Source of the DNA: Wurfbainia villosa
Taxonomy: Eukaryota; Streptophyta; Magnoliopsida; Zingiberales; Zingiberaceae
DNA: 64,000 nt
Reading direction: 5' to 3'
NCBI GenBank assembly: GCA_025175895.1
Contig: CM045996.1
Span: forward strand, 105,265,179 to 105,329,178
Under the pieces are notes generated by a model that was not told where the DNA came from, did not search any database, and saw nothing but the letters and a program-made list of their open reading frames with translations. Shown here one piece after another: positions 24,001 through 34,978 of this stretch (position 1 is the first letter of the stretch; every line of letters starts with the position of its first letter). Made by a program: the position numbers and the translations under genes.

Positions 24001-24929
24001 TAAGGGTATGGTTGTCCAAACAGTTTGATATAAAGGACTTGGGAGAAGTGGGACACATCCTTAGGATCAAGATTATAAGGGATCGCAGGAAAAGGATGAT
24101 GTGCTTGTCTCAAGTTTCATACATATACACCATTTTGGCTTGTTTTAGCATGCAGAACTCCAAGAAAGGTTTTCTATCTTTCAGGCATGGAGTTTCTTTA
24201 TCTAAAGAGATGTGTCCTAGAACATCAAAGGAGATAGAGGAGATGAAGGCGGTTCTTTATGCTTCGGCAGTAGGAAGCCTCATGTATGTTATGCTATGTA
24301 CGAGACTGGATATCTGCTTTGTCGTCGGCATGGTTAGCAGATATCAGAGTAATCCAGGACAGGGACATTGGACTGCGGTAAAGCATATATTGAAGTACCT
24401 GAGAAGGACTAGGGATTATATGCTAGTTTACCAGGCAAACCAATTACTCCCTATGGGTTACACAGATTCCGACTTCCAATCAGATAGGGATAACAGTAAG
24501 TCTACCTCAGGTTTTATGTTTACTTTGGGAGGTGGAGCCATTTAATGGAGGAGTGTCAAGCAGAAATGTGTGGGGGACTCTACCATGGAAGATGAGTATG
24601 TGGTAGCCTCTGAGGCGGCCAAAGAAGTTGTGTGGTTCAAGAACTTCTTGATGTACTTGGATGTGATTCTTGGTTTGCCCAAAACTATCATAATTTATTA
24701 TGATAATAGTGGTGCAGTTGCAAACTCGAAGGAACCACAAGCCCATAAGGCAAGTAAACACATAGAGCGCAAGTACCACCTGATACGAGAAATCGTAAAG
24801 CGAGGAGAAGTTGTTGTGGCCAAGATTGCATTAGAGGATAACCTGGCATATCCTTTCACTAAGGCCCTTCCAGCGAGAGCTTTTGATAGGCATCTGGAGG
24901 GAATGGGAATCAGATGTATAACAGTTTAA
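21006..24929 (+). pseudogene. gag-pol: A gag-pol, single frame broken only by in-frame stops
   Basis: The whole polyprotein remains in one reading frame. Gag starts at the ATG at 21006 and has the copia LTGPNYVDWKRNL-like N-terminus and a zinc knuckle CFTCKQTGHWKKDC (about 21735). Protease has the active site VDTGATDHV (about 21862). Integrase has LGHINLSRIQ, CESCLEGK, then D-D-E in HSDLCG, RSDRGGEY and AERRNR. Reverse transcriptase has MDVKTAFLN and YVDD (23949-23960). RNase H has YTDSD and ends at 24929. Seven stops are in frame: 21258, 21486, 21900, 22728, 23211, 23364 and 24543. No frameshift is seen. Ty1/copia; lineage not assigned. Confidence 0.92.
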
Positions 24930-24971
24930 GGACAGCATAATCTTTTAGTATAAGTGGCAGTTTAAGGGAAT

Positions 24972-25260
24972 GTGTGATTTGGTATTGGTTTGTCTTGGCC
25001 ATAGAATTACATTAGTACACTTTGTGTGTATTGAGCAGGACCGACTTAGAGGTGATTCGATTTATTGCTGACTACATAATCAAATCAGACCTCAGATATT
25101 ATGTTGTACATGCTCTTAATCCCGATTTAATAACGAGCACATATACTTAGTATTCATTTCTTTGATTTACCAATGGGCGAGATTTATAGAGTAAATCGAT
25201 AGGCTCGGTAAGTTGGGAAATGATATTATTTATATGGTGTGACGTTGATTATAGGAGGAA
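24972..25260 (+). repeat. Remnant of the 3' LTR of A
   Basis: Nearly identical to 8597-8882 of the 5' LTR. The first roughly 230 bp and everything after AGGAGGAA are missing. The 42 bp between the RNase H stop and this piece are too short to hold the usual tail and LTR start, so a deletion joined them. Confidence 0.8.
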
Positions 25261-25752
25261 TCATAACTGTGTATGTAATAGGTTTTTCCTTTCAGAATAT
25301 TCGTCAAGTGTAAATGAAAAATAAAAGATAACTAGTGCAAGTCTAGAACATTCATTAAAACAACTAAAATAAATACCAAAAGATAAATGAAGTTAAGCTA
25401 TCTATGGAAACAATTCGTGAAGAGATCTTAAAAATATTACTGAGGCAGTTTAAAGATGGCAACAACTAAGTGCTAAAAGGAAACTAAACACTCTATGCAT
25501 GGACAAATGAATGCAAACTAAAACTAAACCTTAAATGTCAGAAAAGAAGCTACTACTAGAAACAAAACATATCAAAATTTTAGGGCCTTCCCCCAAGACT
25601 TAATCGAAACAGTACCTTTAATATGAAGGTCGAGGTGGGAAGTCTTGTAGTCTCGGAATGTCAGGCTCATGGGAAAATCTGGTGCTTAGCTTCTGATGCC
25701 ACATGTACATGTGGTCGATCTGGAAACTGGTGGATGCGGCGGATGCTCTGTG

Positions 25753-26004
25753 CTACTCCTCCCTGGCCCACTGTGCTTGTATAGCATGCATGTGTTGCCG
25801 AACCTCCTGGCGATAGGCAGCCTCCTCCTTGAAATAAGCTCGGGCCTCGCTGTAGAACTCCTCTGCCCTCTGAAAATGCTCCCATAGATTTTGGAACTCT
25901 GCCTGAGTGTAGGTCCTATGCTCCTCCCATCGCTGCCCTTGCGTCTGTTGCTCAACGTAAATATCATCAAGGCGCGATCGAAACTCAAAGAAATCATAGG
26001 TCAT
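25753..26004 (-). CDS. Possible post-pol ORF of J, charged coiled-coil-like (uncertain)
   Basis: An 83-codon minus-strand frame starts MTYDFFEFRSRL and is very rich in Glu, Gln, Arg and aromatic residues with helix-like spacing (RAEEFYSEARAYFKEEA). It is downstream of integrase, where some Athila/Tat elements keep an extra ORF. I do not recognise a family. It could be the remnant of a longer protein or chance; a neighbouring overlapping frame of similar length weakens the case. Confidence 0.25.
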   Translation of the reverse strand: MTYDFFEFRSRLDDIYVEQQTQGQRWEEHRTYTQAEFQNLWEHFQRAEEFYSEARAYFKEEAAYRQEVRQHMHAIQAQWAREE

Positions 26005-26459
26005 TGTACCTGCATCCTGCTCAAAGGTAGAAAATGAAGGCAGTGCAGGTGTAGGTTATTAGCATGGACTAGGTGGACTCCTTGAAAAAAGTTCTGGATT
26101 CGGCACGGTCGTGTGAAATTCACACGGTCGATCGTGTGTGACTCTAGATCTCTCCAAGAGTGTAACACGGTCCGAGACTTTTCACCCGCCCCACCATATG
26201 CGCTTCTAATCATTAGGCACGGTCGTGTGGAATCCACACAGCCGCCCATGCCTTTTTTGAGGGTTAAAAAAGGATTGATGTTTCTACCTAGCAAGTTCTT
26301 TCTGACCCTAAACTATTTGCAAAGACATTGATGTCCATAAAGTAAAGTCTAAATTATACACATGCATGCAACAAAAGTAAAAACATATAAAACTAAACTC
26401 GGGTTGCCTCTCAAGAAGTGCTTTGTTTAAGGTGTTTTGCTCAACTGCACTCCTTTGCT

Positions 26460-27398
26460 TCAGCTTGGCTCTGGTAGCTCTGTAAACCTCCATTCATTCG
26501 TGTCAAAATATGGATCCTCCCCTAGATATTTCTTTAGTCGCTGCCCATTTACTTTAATATCCCCTGATACTTTACTCCATATATCCACCATAACATATGG
26601 GTATACATTTTTTATTTGGAATGGTCCTAACCATCTCAACTTCAGCTTCCCTGGGAAAAGTTTTAGTCTAGAATCATATAGAAGAACCAAGTCTCCTTCC
26701 TTAAATTCCCTTCTCAAGATATGTTGGTCATGCCATTTTTTCGATCTCTCCTTATATGCCTTAGCGTGCTCATAAGCCTCTCTTCGAATTTCATTTAACT
26801 CACTTATCTGCAGTTTCCTTTTCTCTCCCGCTATACATAAGTACAAATTAATATTCTTGATGGCCCAATAGGCCTTGTGTTCTAATTCAACGGGGAGGTG
26901 ACAAGGCTTCCCATAAACTAAGAGAAATGGTGTCATGCCTATCGGGGTCTTGTAGGCTGTGCAGTAAGCTTAAAGAGCATCATCCAGTTTTAGTGATCAA
27001 TCTTTCCTCGATGTCATAACCGTCTTCTCTAGAATGCTTTCAATCTCCCGATTCAAAACTTCCACTTGTCCACTCGTTTGTGGGTGGTACGTTGTCGAGA
27101 CTTTGTGGATCACCCCGTATTTGTGTAGCAATTTTTCAAATTTCTTTTCGATGAAGTAAGATCCCCCATCATTGATTACAGCTCGAGGAACCCCGAATCT
27201 AGGGAATATATTTCTTTTGAACATTTTTATGATAGTCCTAGCGTCATAGTGGGGTGATGCTACAACCTCCATCCATTTGGAGATGTAATCCACATCTACC
27301 AGGATATATCTGTTTGTGCCAGAAATAGGATAGGGACCCATGAAATCTATTCCCCACATGTCAAAGAGTTCTACTTCTAATATGGTGCTTGCCGGCAT
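26460..27398 (-). pseudogene. pol: J integrase core and C-terminal domain, two stops
   Basis: The minus-strand frame contains DMWGIDFMGP, NDGGSYF and HPQTSGQVE, giving the D-D-E triad of a gypsy integrase. After two in-frame stops at Trp codons (about 26975-26996) come YGKPCHLPVELEH and GDLVLLYDSRLKLFPGK, then LRWLGPF, the GPF-type C-terminal module. There is no chromodomain, which with the wording of this region favours Athila/Tat over chromoviruses. Both parts are in the same frame. Confidence 0.88.
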
Positions 27399-27482
27399 CT
27401 CATGCCTTCTTCTTATATTTCCAATTCACTGGCACCGATCGCAGGAGACTACGTAGTTACGTGTGTCCTTAAATAGACTAGG

Positions 27483-28205
27483 CTAGTAGAACCCTGCCTG
27501 AAGCACCTTCGTAGCTGTTTTTGAGATTCCGGCATGTCCCCCATATGCTGAGGAATGGCAATGAAAAAGAATACAACCCACTTCCTCTTCTGGTACACAT
27601 CTTCGATATATGCTATCCGCACATTTTTTAAATAGGAAGAGATCATCCCATACATATTGCCTAACCTCTGCAAAGAATCTTTTTCTTTGTTGGGTCGTGT
27701 ACTCTAGCGGGATCACTCTCCCTGCCAAAAATTTTACCAAATCTGCATACCAGGGGGTGGAAACCTTAGTGACCACCATGAGAGTATCATCCCATAGGGT
27801 GTCGTCTATTCGGGCATTGCCTCCCCCTTCTACTCCGCCTTCTATTGACATACATGATAAGTGATCTGCAATGACATTTTTTGAGCCTTTTTTATCCTTG
27901 ATTTCTATATTGAATTCTTGTAATAGTAGGATCCAGCGAATAAGGCGGGGTTTAGCCTCCTTCTTACTCAGCAGATAGTGAATTGTTGTGTGGTCAGTGT
28001 AAACTATCACCTTTGACCCCACTAGGTACGGTCTAAACTTATCAAATGTGAACATGACCACTAGCAATTCTTTCTTAGTCATGGCATAGTTGATATGTGC
28101 TCCGTCCAGTGTCTTACTGGCGTAGTGAATAGCGTGCAGCATCTTATCCTTCTGTTTCCCTAACACTGCTCCTACTGCATAATTACTAGCATCGAACATA
28201 ACCAC
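27483..28205 (-). pseudogene. pol: J RNase H and integrase zinc-finger start
   Basis: The 240-codon minus-strand frame has FDASNYAVGAVLGQ-type and HYASKTLDGAHINY motifs, TKKELLVVMF and YTDHTTIHYLL, as in gypsy RNase H, followed by an ADHLS motif and the first His residues of the integrase zinc finger (HCHSSAYGGHAG). It stops before the rest of the finger, whose Cys codons are recognisable near 27425-27445. It is in frame with the integrase core. Confidence 0.88.
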
Positions 28206-28427
28206 AAATGGTAGGCTCCAGTCAAGAGGTTGAATTATCGGGGCAGTTACTAAGGCTTTTTTTATTTCTTTAAATGCTACTAAACATTACTGGTGGAAAA
28301 TAAAATCCGTGTCCTAAGCCAGTAGATTTGTCAAGGGTTTAGTTATCTGAGAAAAATTCCTTATGAACCTTCGATAAACACCTACATGCCCAAGGAAACT
28401 TTGGACCCCCTTTACGTCCCTGGGGGT

Positions 28428-28569
28428 TGTTGGTGCAATCGGCCCAAGTCACGATTGACCAGACTCAAGTTTGACTCGAGTGATGTTTTGATGTTTGACA
28501 TAGGATGTTTGACATAGTATGTTTGACATTGATGTTTGACATTAATGTCGGTTAATATGTTAGGGAGAT
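28428..28569 (+). repeat. LTR head fused to internal tail (relic of a third LTR)
   Basis: The first part begins TGTTGGTGCAATCGG and matches the LTR start of this family. The end (from about 28490 to GGGAGAT) matches the internal region directly before the 3' LTR of H (32715-32785). The target duplication lies outside it. This is what remains after most of a first LTR-internal unit was lost from an LTR-internal-LTR-internal-LTR tandem. Confidence 0.7.
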
Positions 28570-30053
28570 TGTTGGAGTAATCGACCCGGGTCATGATTGA
28601 TCAGACTCGAGTTTGACTCGAGGGAGACTTTAATGGTTGACTAGGGTTGACCATGTGGTTATTGGGAAAGTCCAAGTCATGAGTACTTGGCATGGGAAGT
28701 CCAAGCATGGGTCTTGGCAAATGGAAAGTCCAACATAGGTTGGCAAGGAAAAGTCCAAGCATGGGTCTTGGCATGGAAAGTCCAACATGGGTTGGCAAGG
28801 GAAAGTCAAGTCTTGGGTACTTGGCATTTGTGAAGTCCAAGGGGATTGATATTGGCGGCGTAAAGTCCAAGCGGGAGTCTTGGCAGCATAAGTCAAATGG
28901 TTGGCGACGTAAAGTCCAAGGGTGGAGTCTTGGCAGCATAAGTCCAATGGTTGGCGGCGTAAAGTCCAAGCGAAGTCTTGGCAGCGTAAGTCCAATGTGT
29001 CTTGGTGGTATAGACCAATTTAGCATGACATAATCGATGGAAGCACCTGAAGGCTAGCGCGATGGATGAACAAGTCATGGATGACTTGGAGGGATTTGAG
29101 AGGTGTGAGGCTGATGGAAATGGCTAGAAGGCTAAGGTTTAGGCTAAAGGTAGTCTAGCAAGTATGGGGACACCATACTTGGGTTAAAACCTCATCTTTG
29201 AGGTTGGAAGTCGATTGGCATTATGGCCTGTTCGACTGTCGTGAGTCGACTAGAGCTCGACTGCCATTTAGGGCTGAAATTGTCTTGGCAGTCAACTTCT
29301 CATTGGAGCAGTTGACTACCGGGCGATCAGAATGGATGGCGTCGACCGCCGCTTAAGTCGCATAGAATGCTCCGTAGTCGATCGGGCGATCACTACGAAA
29401 GACCGACAATCGATCGCCAATGTTGGTAGTCGATCGGTGAGAGTCTCGTTGAACTTTTCCAACGTGGATTGAGCTGTTGTCTCACAACACAGTTGTTGGC
29501 AATGATCGGGACTTATAGCGATCGATAAGTAAATGCAGACATAGGATATAAAGGAAGCTCGGATGAAGGGTTTTTGTAGCGATTTTCTTGGGCAAAATTG
29601 AAGGGGAGAGTTGGTGCTTTCCAGTCCTTCAAAGCTTGTTCAAGGCAATCAAAGATCAAGCAATCAAAAGCTCTTGTAAAGTGTTTTTCCTTTACTTGCA
29701 TTTGTATTTCATTATCGTATTTGCTTGTATCTATTTGTTTATTGTTGTAAACAATTGTAAGAGGTTTCTCCACCTCTAACTTGTGTCGAGAAGGAGTTAG
29801 TTTTGATTAGTGAGTGTGTGTGCATCACTAGAGCTCTTTAGAGCTTGATTCGTGGTGTAGGAACCGTTCGGTTCCGAACCACATTAAATATTTGTGTATT
29901 GGTGTGTTTGATTGTGTCTATTTCGTTATTGCTTTTATTATCATTATTCTGCTGCACTAACGAAATTTGTAGACTCAATCACGAATGAATTCCATCATCG
30001 GTACTAGCACACGCTATTCACCCCCCCCTCTAGTTTCCAATCGATCCCCAACA
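28570..30053 (+). repeat. 5' LTR of H (1484 bp)
   Basis: Starts TGTTGGAGTAATCG and ends CCCCAACA. Repeats around AAGTCCAAGCATGGGTCTTGG fill 28660-29000. TATA box TATAAAGG is at 29547-29554. Palindromes upstream of it are largely altered (CGATCG types), unlike in the 3' LTR. Confidence 0.88.
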
Positions 30054-30055
30054 AG

Positions 30056-30067
30056 TGGTATCAGAGC
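30056..30067 (+). other. Primer binding site of H
   Basis: TGGTATCAGAGC two bases after the LTR end; initiator methionine tRNA type. Its position confirms the LTR boundary. Confidence 0.9.
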
Positions 30068-30105
30068 GAGGCCACTCTTGAAGCTTAACAACTAAGGGAG
30101 CACGC

Positions 30106-31839
30106 TTGAGGGTGAAGATGGAGTTGGAAGAACGACTAGGTTGGGACATCAACACACCGGTGCCCTACACCCTATACGGACGAGAAGGCTTCAATTCTTG
30201 GAAGAGAAGAATTGAAGATTTTATTATGATGAGAGATTTTGAGGAGTGGTCAATTTTGATGGATGGATTTGTATATCCAAAAGGATCAAAGGGTGGTTTC
30301 CTCAAGAAGAAGAAATGGAGTGAAGATCAAATCCATGCCTTCGAGAAAAACATGAAGGTAGTAAAATTTATTTTTGATTTGATCCCTAACGATATTGTGT
30401 GTATGTTAGGGGATTATATGGATGCTAAGGAGTTATGGAGCCAAGTGGCAAAGCTCCATGAAAACTCATCCTCAGTCCAAGAAGAAGAAGAAGAAGTGGA
30501 GTGCTCACCCTCTCAAGCTCAAAAGGAAGCAAGTACATCATCATCCAAAGAGCTTGAGGATTCGGAAGTTGATAGGGAATCAACCTCCGAATCGGTAGAA
30601 GAAGAGGAGACCTCCACCTCTAGGATTGAGAGGGAGGAGATTAGGGCATCTTCAATACCGGAGCAACAAGAAGAATCATCTACATCCAGTAGAGAGGAAG
30701 AGCAAGCTCAAGAATCCACTCCGACCACCACAACCACCCTAGGTAACTCAAACATATGTGTTAATAATAAAATGCATATAATATGTTTTGGGTGTAGGGA
30801 AATCGGACACTACAAAAGCAAGTATCCGAAACGGATTAGGAAAACTCCTCCGGCACCAAAAGTCAACACAAAGGTCAAAGATGCCGGTGCCCAAAGTCAA
30901 AAGAGCAAGGAGCATGTAATATCCTTCAAGTGCAATTCAAAAGGGCATTACCGGAGTCAATGCCCAAAGGGGAAGAAGAAGGGGCAAAGGGGAGCATCAC
31001 AAGTAGGGGGAGCCTCTAGGGCAAACCCTAAGGTATATCTAAATAATGGTCCTTCTAATTTAAATGTTAAAAAGCATGCTTTTAATTCTCTTGCTATATC
31101 TCATGAAAAACATGTTAGAAATAATAAATATTTTTGTTTAGGAGCTAAAAGTGTCCATTTAGGAAATAAGGAGAAATTTGGGACTAATGTCCCTAGAAAA
31201 ACCTTACCTGGGGAATCTATTAGGAAAATACAAGAGCACCTAGGTTTTAACCCCAAATGGACTAGGCATATGCCTAGGAAGTCCCATGCCCAAAGACCAA
31301 ATCAAAATTCTAAAATTGGACACTTAGAATTAGAGAACCAAGCCTTGAGATCAAGGCTTGAAAAACTTGAGAAGACCCTTAAAATTATACAAAATCAATT
31401 TAAAAGGTCAAATGATCAAAAGTCTAGGTCCAAAAGTCAAAGTCAACACCTAGGACCTAAGAGTCAAAAGTCAACCAAGGGAAAGCAAGGTTTGGCTCAC
31501 AAACCTAAGCCTAAGGTGCCTTATAATAGTGTTCCATTTGATTATGGAACACAAACTAGGTCTAGGAAGACCAAGGTTACTAGGGAAGTTATCCCTAAGA
31601 GTAACCAAGGTTTGTACCTAGTGGCTACGGTTTCAAGGAAACCTAGGGTGGTCACTAAGAAGGTTGCAAGGGGAGTTACCCCTAGAGTCAACCTAGGTAA
31701 GACCACAATGACCAAGGCTAATAAGCCTAGGAGGGTCATTAGGAAGGTATCTAGGGAGGTCATCCCTAAGGAATACCTAATTAACCCTAGGAGCTCAAAT
31801 AGGTTTTGGGTTCCTAAGAGCATGATTGATTCACTCTAG
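30106..31839 (+). CDS. gag: H Gag, intact 577-aa frame, no pol downstream
   Basis: The frame is uninterrupted from 30106 (a second in-frame Met is at 30118) to a TAG at 31837. The N-terminal part (YTLYGREGFNSWKRRIEDF, then DAKELWSQVAKLHE) is a copia Gag fold. An acidic Ser/Glu-rich linker follows (residues about 125-205). Two zinc-knuckle-like motifs follow, each lacking one ligand: CFGCREIGHYKSKY has Tyr for the last Cys, and SFKCNSKGHYRSQC has Ser for the first. The C-terminal third is Lys/Arg-rich and ends RFWVPKSMIDSL. It would package RNA. An open frame this long suggests recent activity or selection. Confidence 0.85.
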   Translation: MRVKMELEERLGWDINTPVPYTLYGREGFNSWKRRIEDFIMMRDFEEWSILMDGFVYPKGSKGGFLKKKKWSEDQIHAFEKNMKVVKFIFDLIPNDIVCMLGDYMDAKELWSQVAKLHENSSSVQEEEEEVECSPSQAQKEASTSSSKELEDSEVDRESTSESVEEEETSTSRIEREEIRASSIPEQQEESSTSSREEEQAQESTPTTTTTLGNSNICVNNKMHIICFGCREIGHYKSKYPKRIRKTPPAPKVNTKVKDAGAQSQKSKEHVISFKCNSKGHYRSQCPKGKKKGQRGASQVGGASRANPKVYLNNGPSNLNVKKHAFNSLAISHEKHVRNNKYFCLGAKSVHLGNKEKFGTNVPRKTLPGESIRKIQEHLGFNPKWTRHMPRKSHAQRPNQNSKIGHLELENQALRSRLEKLEKTLKIIQNQFKRSNDQKSRSKSQSQHLGPKSQKSTKGKQGLAHKPKPKVPYNSVPFDYGTQTRSRKTKVTREVIPKSNQGLYLVATVSRKPRVVTKKVARGVTPRVNLGKTTMTKANKPRRVIRKVSREVIPKEYLINPRSSNRFWVPKSMIDSL

Positions 31840-32785
31840 ATGGGTTTAGGGTGTGCCATCCTTGATTGGATGGGTAGTTAACTCAACCATGGTAATGGTG
31901 GCACTTTAGGTCATTTTCAAGGTTATGGTTACCTTGGGAATGTGTTTTGATTGTTAATCCTAAAAGATTTTAGGATGTTTCAATATTAATTGAGAAGTTT
32001 GATAAATTGATCAAATTGGCACAACTTAGGGTTTAAAGGTCATAGTGTGTCATTTTGGGTTCTTGGTACACTAGGGAGAAAACTAATATTATGGCAAAAT
32101 ATACTTAATTATATCAAATAGAAATTAATATTAAAATTTAGGTATTATTATACCTATATATTTTATATGTCATGCTTTGATTTGCCATATAACATGTCAT
32201 GACATCATGTTTATTTTTATCATTTATATGTCATGATCATGTTTAGGATTAATGATTAGATGTCATGTGTTTTTAGATCTCATATTATGCCATGACCTCA
32301 TGATTATGAGCATATGCTTATTTATATCACCATTAATGTCATAATCATTCATGCTTTTGATTAAAATTGATTTAAGGACAATGGTATGACTTGGAGTCCC
32401 ATGTATAAGGGAATCAAGTAGAGTTGCCTTAGGAAAAATGCATGAAACCCTAGATTAGGGAGAACAAAACCCACATCTCACTATTTTAGTAGGTGCATAG
32501 TTTTTGCATCTAGATGAACTAAAACTCATCTTAATTCAAAGGTGGATCATTGGGAAAGTAAGTGTACAAGTCATGTACATAGAGCCCAAGGAATATGATC
32601 CAAAATAAGGTTTTGAAAACATTTTAAAATCATTTTGAAAAACCTTGGTGAAGTCTATCTTTTGATAGCAATCACCATTGATAGAGTTGATACAAAATTG
32701 GGCCAAAACATTGACATATGATGTTTGACATAGTATGTTTGACATTGATGTTTGACATTAATGTCGGTTAATATGTTGGGGAGAT
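31840..32785 (+). other. Non-coding tail of H between gag and 3' LTR
   Basis: AT-rich with repeated GTCATGATCATG-like words; no ORF of note. CATCTCAC at about 32474 resembles one arm of inverted repeat Y, but no matching arm follows. The sequence before the 3' LTR is GGGGAGAT, a weak polypurine tract. Confidence 0.7.
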
Positions 32786-34273
32786 TGTTGGAGCAATCGA
32801 CCTGGGTCATGATTGACCGGACTCGAGTTTGACTCGAGGGAGACTTTGATGGTTGACTAGGGTTGACCATGTGGGTATTGGGAAAGTCCAAGTCTTGAGT
32901 ACTTGGCATGGGAAGTCCAAGCATGGGTCTTGGCAAATGGAAAGTCCAACATGTGTTGGCAAGGAAAAGTCCAAGCATGGGTCTTGGCATGGAAAGTCCA
33001 ACATGGGTTGGCAAGGGGAAGTCCAAGTCTTGGGTACTTGGCATTTGAGAAGTCCAAAGGGATTGATATTGGCGGCGTAAAGTCCATGTAGGAGTCTTGA
33101 CAGCATAAGTCCAATAGTTGGCAGCATAAAGTCCAAGGGTGGAGTCTTAGCAGCATAAGTCCAATGGTTGGCGGCGTAAAGTCCAAGGGGAGTCTTGGCA
33201 GCGTAAGTCCAATGTGTCTTGGCGGTATAGACCGATTTAGCATGACATAGTCGATGGAAGTACCTGAAGGCTAGCGCGATGGATGAACAAGTCATGGATG
33301 ACTTGGAGGGATCCGAGAGGCGTGAGGTTGATGGAGGTGGCTAGAAGGCTTAGGTCTAGGCTAAGGGTGGTCTAACAAGTATGGGGATACCATACTTGGG
33401 TTAAAACCTCATCTTTGAGGTTGGCAGTCGACTGGCATTATGGCCGGTTCGACTACCGTGAGTCGACAAGAGCTCGACTGCCATTTAAGGCTGAAATTGC
33501 CTTGGCAGTCGACTGCTCATTGGAGCAGGTGACTGCTGGCAGTCGACTGCCAGTTGAGTCGCGAGCACAAAACGCTCCGTAGCCGACTGGGCAATCGACT
33601 ACGGGCGCTGACAGTCGACTGCCAATGTTGGCAGTCGACTGCTGAGAGTCCCGTTGGAACTTTTCCAGCATGGATTGAGCTGTTATCTCACAGCTACAGT
33701 GTTGGCAATCGACTGGGGACTTATGGCAGTCGACTACTAGGCAGAAATCTAGCTCGATGCAGGATATAAAGGCAGCTCGGATGGAGGGTTTTTGTAGTGA
33801 TTTTCTTGGGCGAAATTGAAGGGGAGAGTTGGTGCTTTCCAGTCCTTCAAAGCTAGTTCAAGGCAATCAAAGATCAAGCAATCAAAAGCTCTTGTAAAGT
33901 GTTTTTCCTTTACTTGCATTTGTATTTCATTATCGTATTTTATTTCTATCTATTTGTTTATTGTTGTAAACAATTGTAAGAGGTTTCTCCACCTCTGACT
34001 TGTGTCGAGAAGGAGTTAGTTTTGATTAGTGAGTGCGTATGCATCACTAGAGCTCTTTAGAGCTTGATCCGTGGAGTAGGAATCGTTCGGTTCCGAACCA
34101 TGTTAAATATTTGTGTATTGGTGTGTTTGATTGTGTCTATTTTGTTATTGCTTTTATTATTATTATTCCGCTGCGCTAACAAAATTTGTAGACTCAATCA
34201 CAAACGAATTCCATCTTTGGTACTAGCACGCGCTATTCACCCCCCCCCTCTAGCTTCCAATCGATCCCCAACA
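32786..34273 (+). repeat. 3' LTR of H (1488 bp)
   Basis: Starts TGTTGGAGCAATCG and ends CCCCAACA followed by GGGGT. TATA box TATAAAGG is at 33765-33772. Several CAGTCGACTG palindromes or one-base variants lie at 33424-33740, for example 33506-33515. Confidence 0.88.
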
Positions 34274-34278
34274 GGGGT

Positions 34279-34978
34279 GGCAACTTCTCAATTACTTCGA
34301 CCTTCGCCTTGTCTACTTCGATACCACTCCTTGATATCTTTTGTCCCAGAACTATCCCTTCAGTGACTATGAATTGACATTTTTCCTAATTCAAAATCAA
34401 GCTATTCTCTTCACACCTTTGTAGGACCTTCACCAGGTTGTTTAGAAATGCATCGAAATTTGCCCCGTAGACTAAAAAATCGTCCATGAATACTTCCATG
34501 ATTTGTTCTATCATATCTAAAAAAATAGTTGTCATACAATGCTGAAAAGTGGTCGGGGCATTGCATAGGCCAAAGGGAATTCTTCTATATGCAAAGGTTC
34601 CATAAGGGCAAGTGAAGGTAGTCTTCTCCTGGACATTGGGGTGAATAGGGATTTAGAAAAAATATGAGTACCCATCAAGGTAGCAAAAATGGGAGTGTTT
34701 AGCAAGACGCTCCAACATCTGATCGATGAATGGAAGGGGAAAGTGATCTTTCTTTGTTGTCTTGTTTAGTTTACGATAGTCTATACACATTCTCCATCCT
34801 GTTACCGTTCGAATAGGGATCAACTCATTTTCTTAGCTTTTGAATATCTTAGTTCTGCCCTTCTTTGGGACATCTACACCGAACTTACCCACTCACTATC
34901 TGAAATTGGATAGATTATTCCGGCATCCAATAGTTTAAGCACTTCTTTCTTCACAACCTCCTGTAGGTATGGGTTAAG
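34279..34978 (-). pseudogene. pol: J reverse transcriptase (degenerate)
   Basis: On the minus strand, codons for RRIPFGLCNAPTTFQ (about 34545-34595) and FMDDF (34476-34490), the gypsy catalytic box typical of Athila/Tat, can be read. Small changes interrupt the frame. The domain continued to the left in 28206-28422 before H was inserted. Confidence 0.85.

Larger units (their letters stand above)
8364..25260 (+). mobile_element. Copia A (composite, with B and a TRIM nested in its 5' LTR)
   Basis: A plus-strand Ty1/copia element. Its 5' LTR is in three pieces (8364-8887, 17988-18477, 19113-19916). The primer site follows at 19919, gag-pol is at 21006-24929, and only about 290 bp of a 3' LTR remain (24972-25260). 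The 3' LTR is truncated on both sides, so no target duplication can be read on the right; the likely left one is CTCAC (8359-8363). It sits inside gypsy J. Confidence 0.8.
25261..28427 (-). mobile_element. Gypsy J, pol-containing middle part
   Basis: A minus-strand Ty3/gypsy segment holding, from right to left, RNase H, integrase and post-pol sequence. It is bounded by copia A on the left and H on the right, and ends with the H target duplication GGGGT (28423-28427). The part 25261-26459 is mostly non-coding. Confidence 0.8.
28428..34273 (+). mobile_element. Element H: gag-only copia-type retrotransposon with a relic third LTR
   Basis: A plus-strand element bounded by TGTTGG (28428) and CCAACA (34273) with target duplication GGGGT (28423-28427, 34274-34278). 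Order: 142-bp relic (28428-28569), LTR 28570-30053, primer site 30056-30067, intact gag, non-coding tail, LTR 32786-34273. There is no protease, integrase or reverse transcriptase. It lies in the reverse transcriptase region of J. It must be mobilised by proteins from a relative. Confidence 0.88.

Noticed and set aside
28601..29026. Long minus-strand ORFs in the H LTRs (also 32655-33295 and 36818-37115)
   Set aside because: They are produced by AAGTCCAAG-type tandem repeats that lack stops in those frames; composition is repetitive Pro/Leu/Thr and inconsistent between copies.
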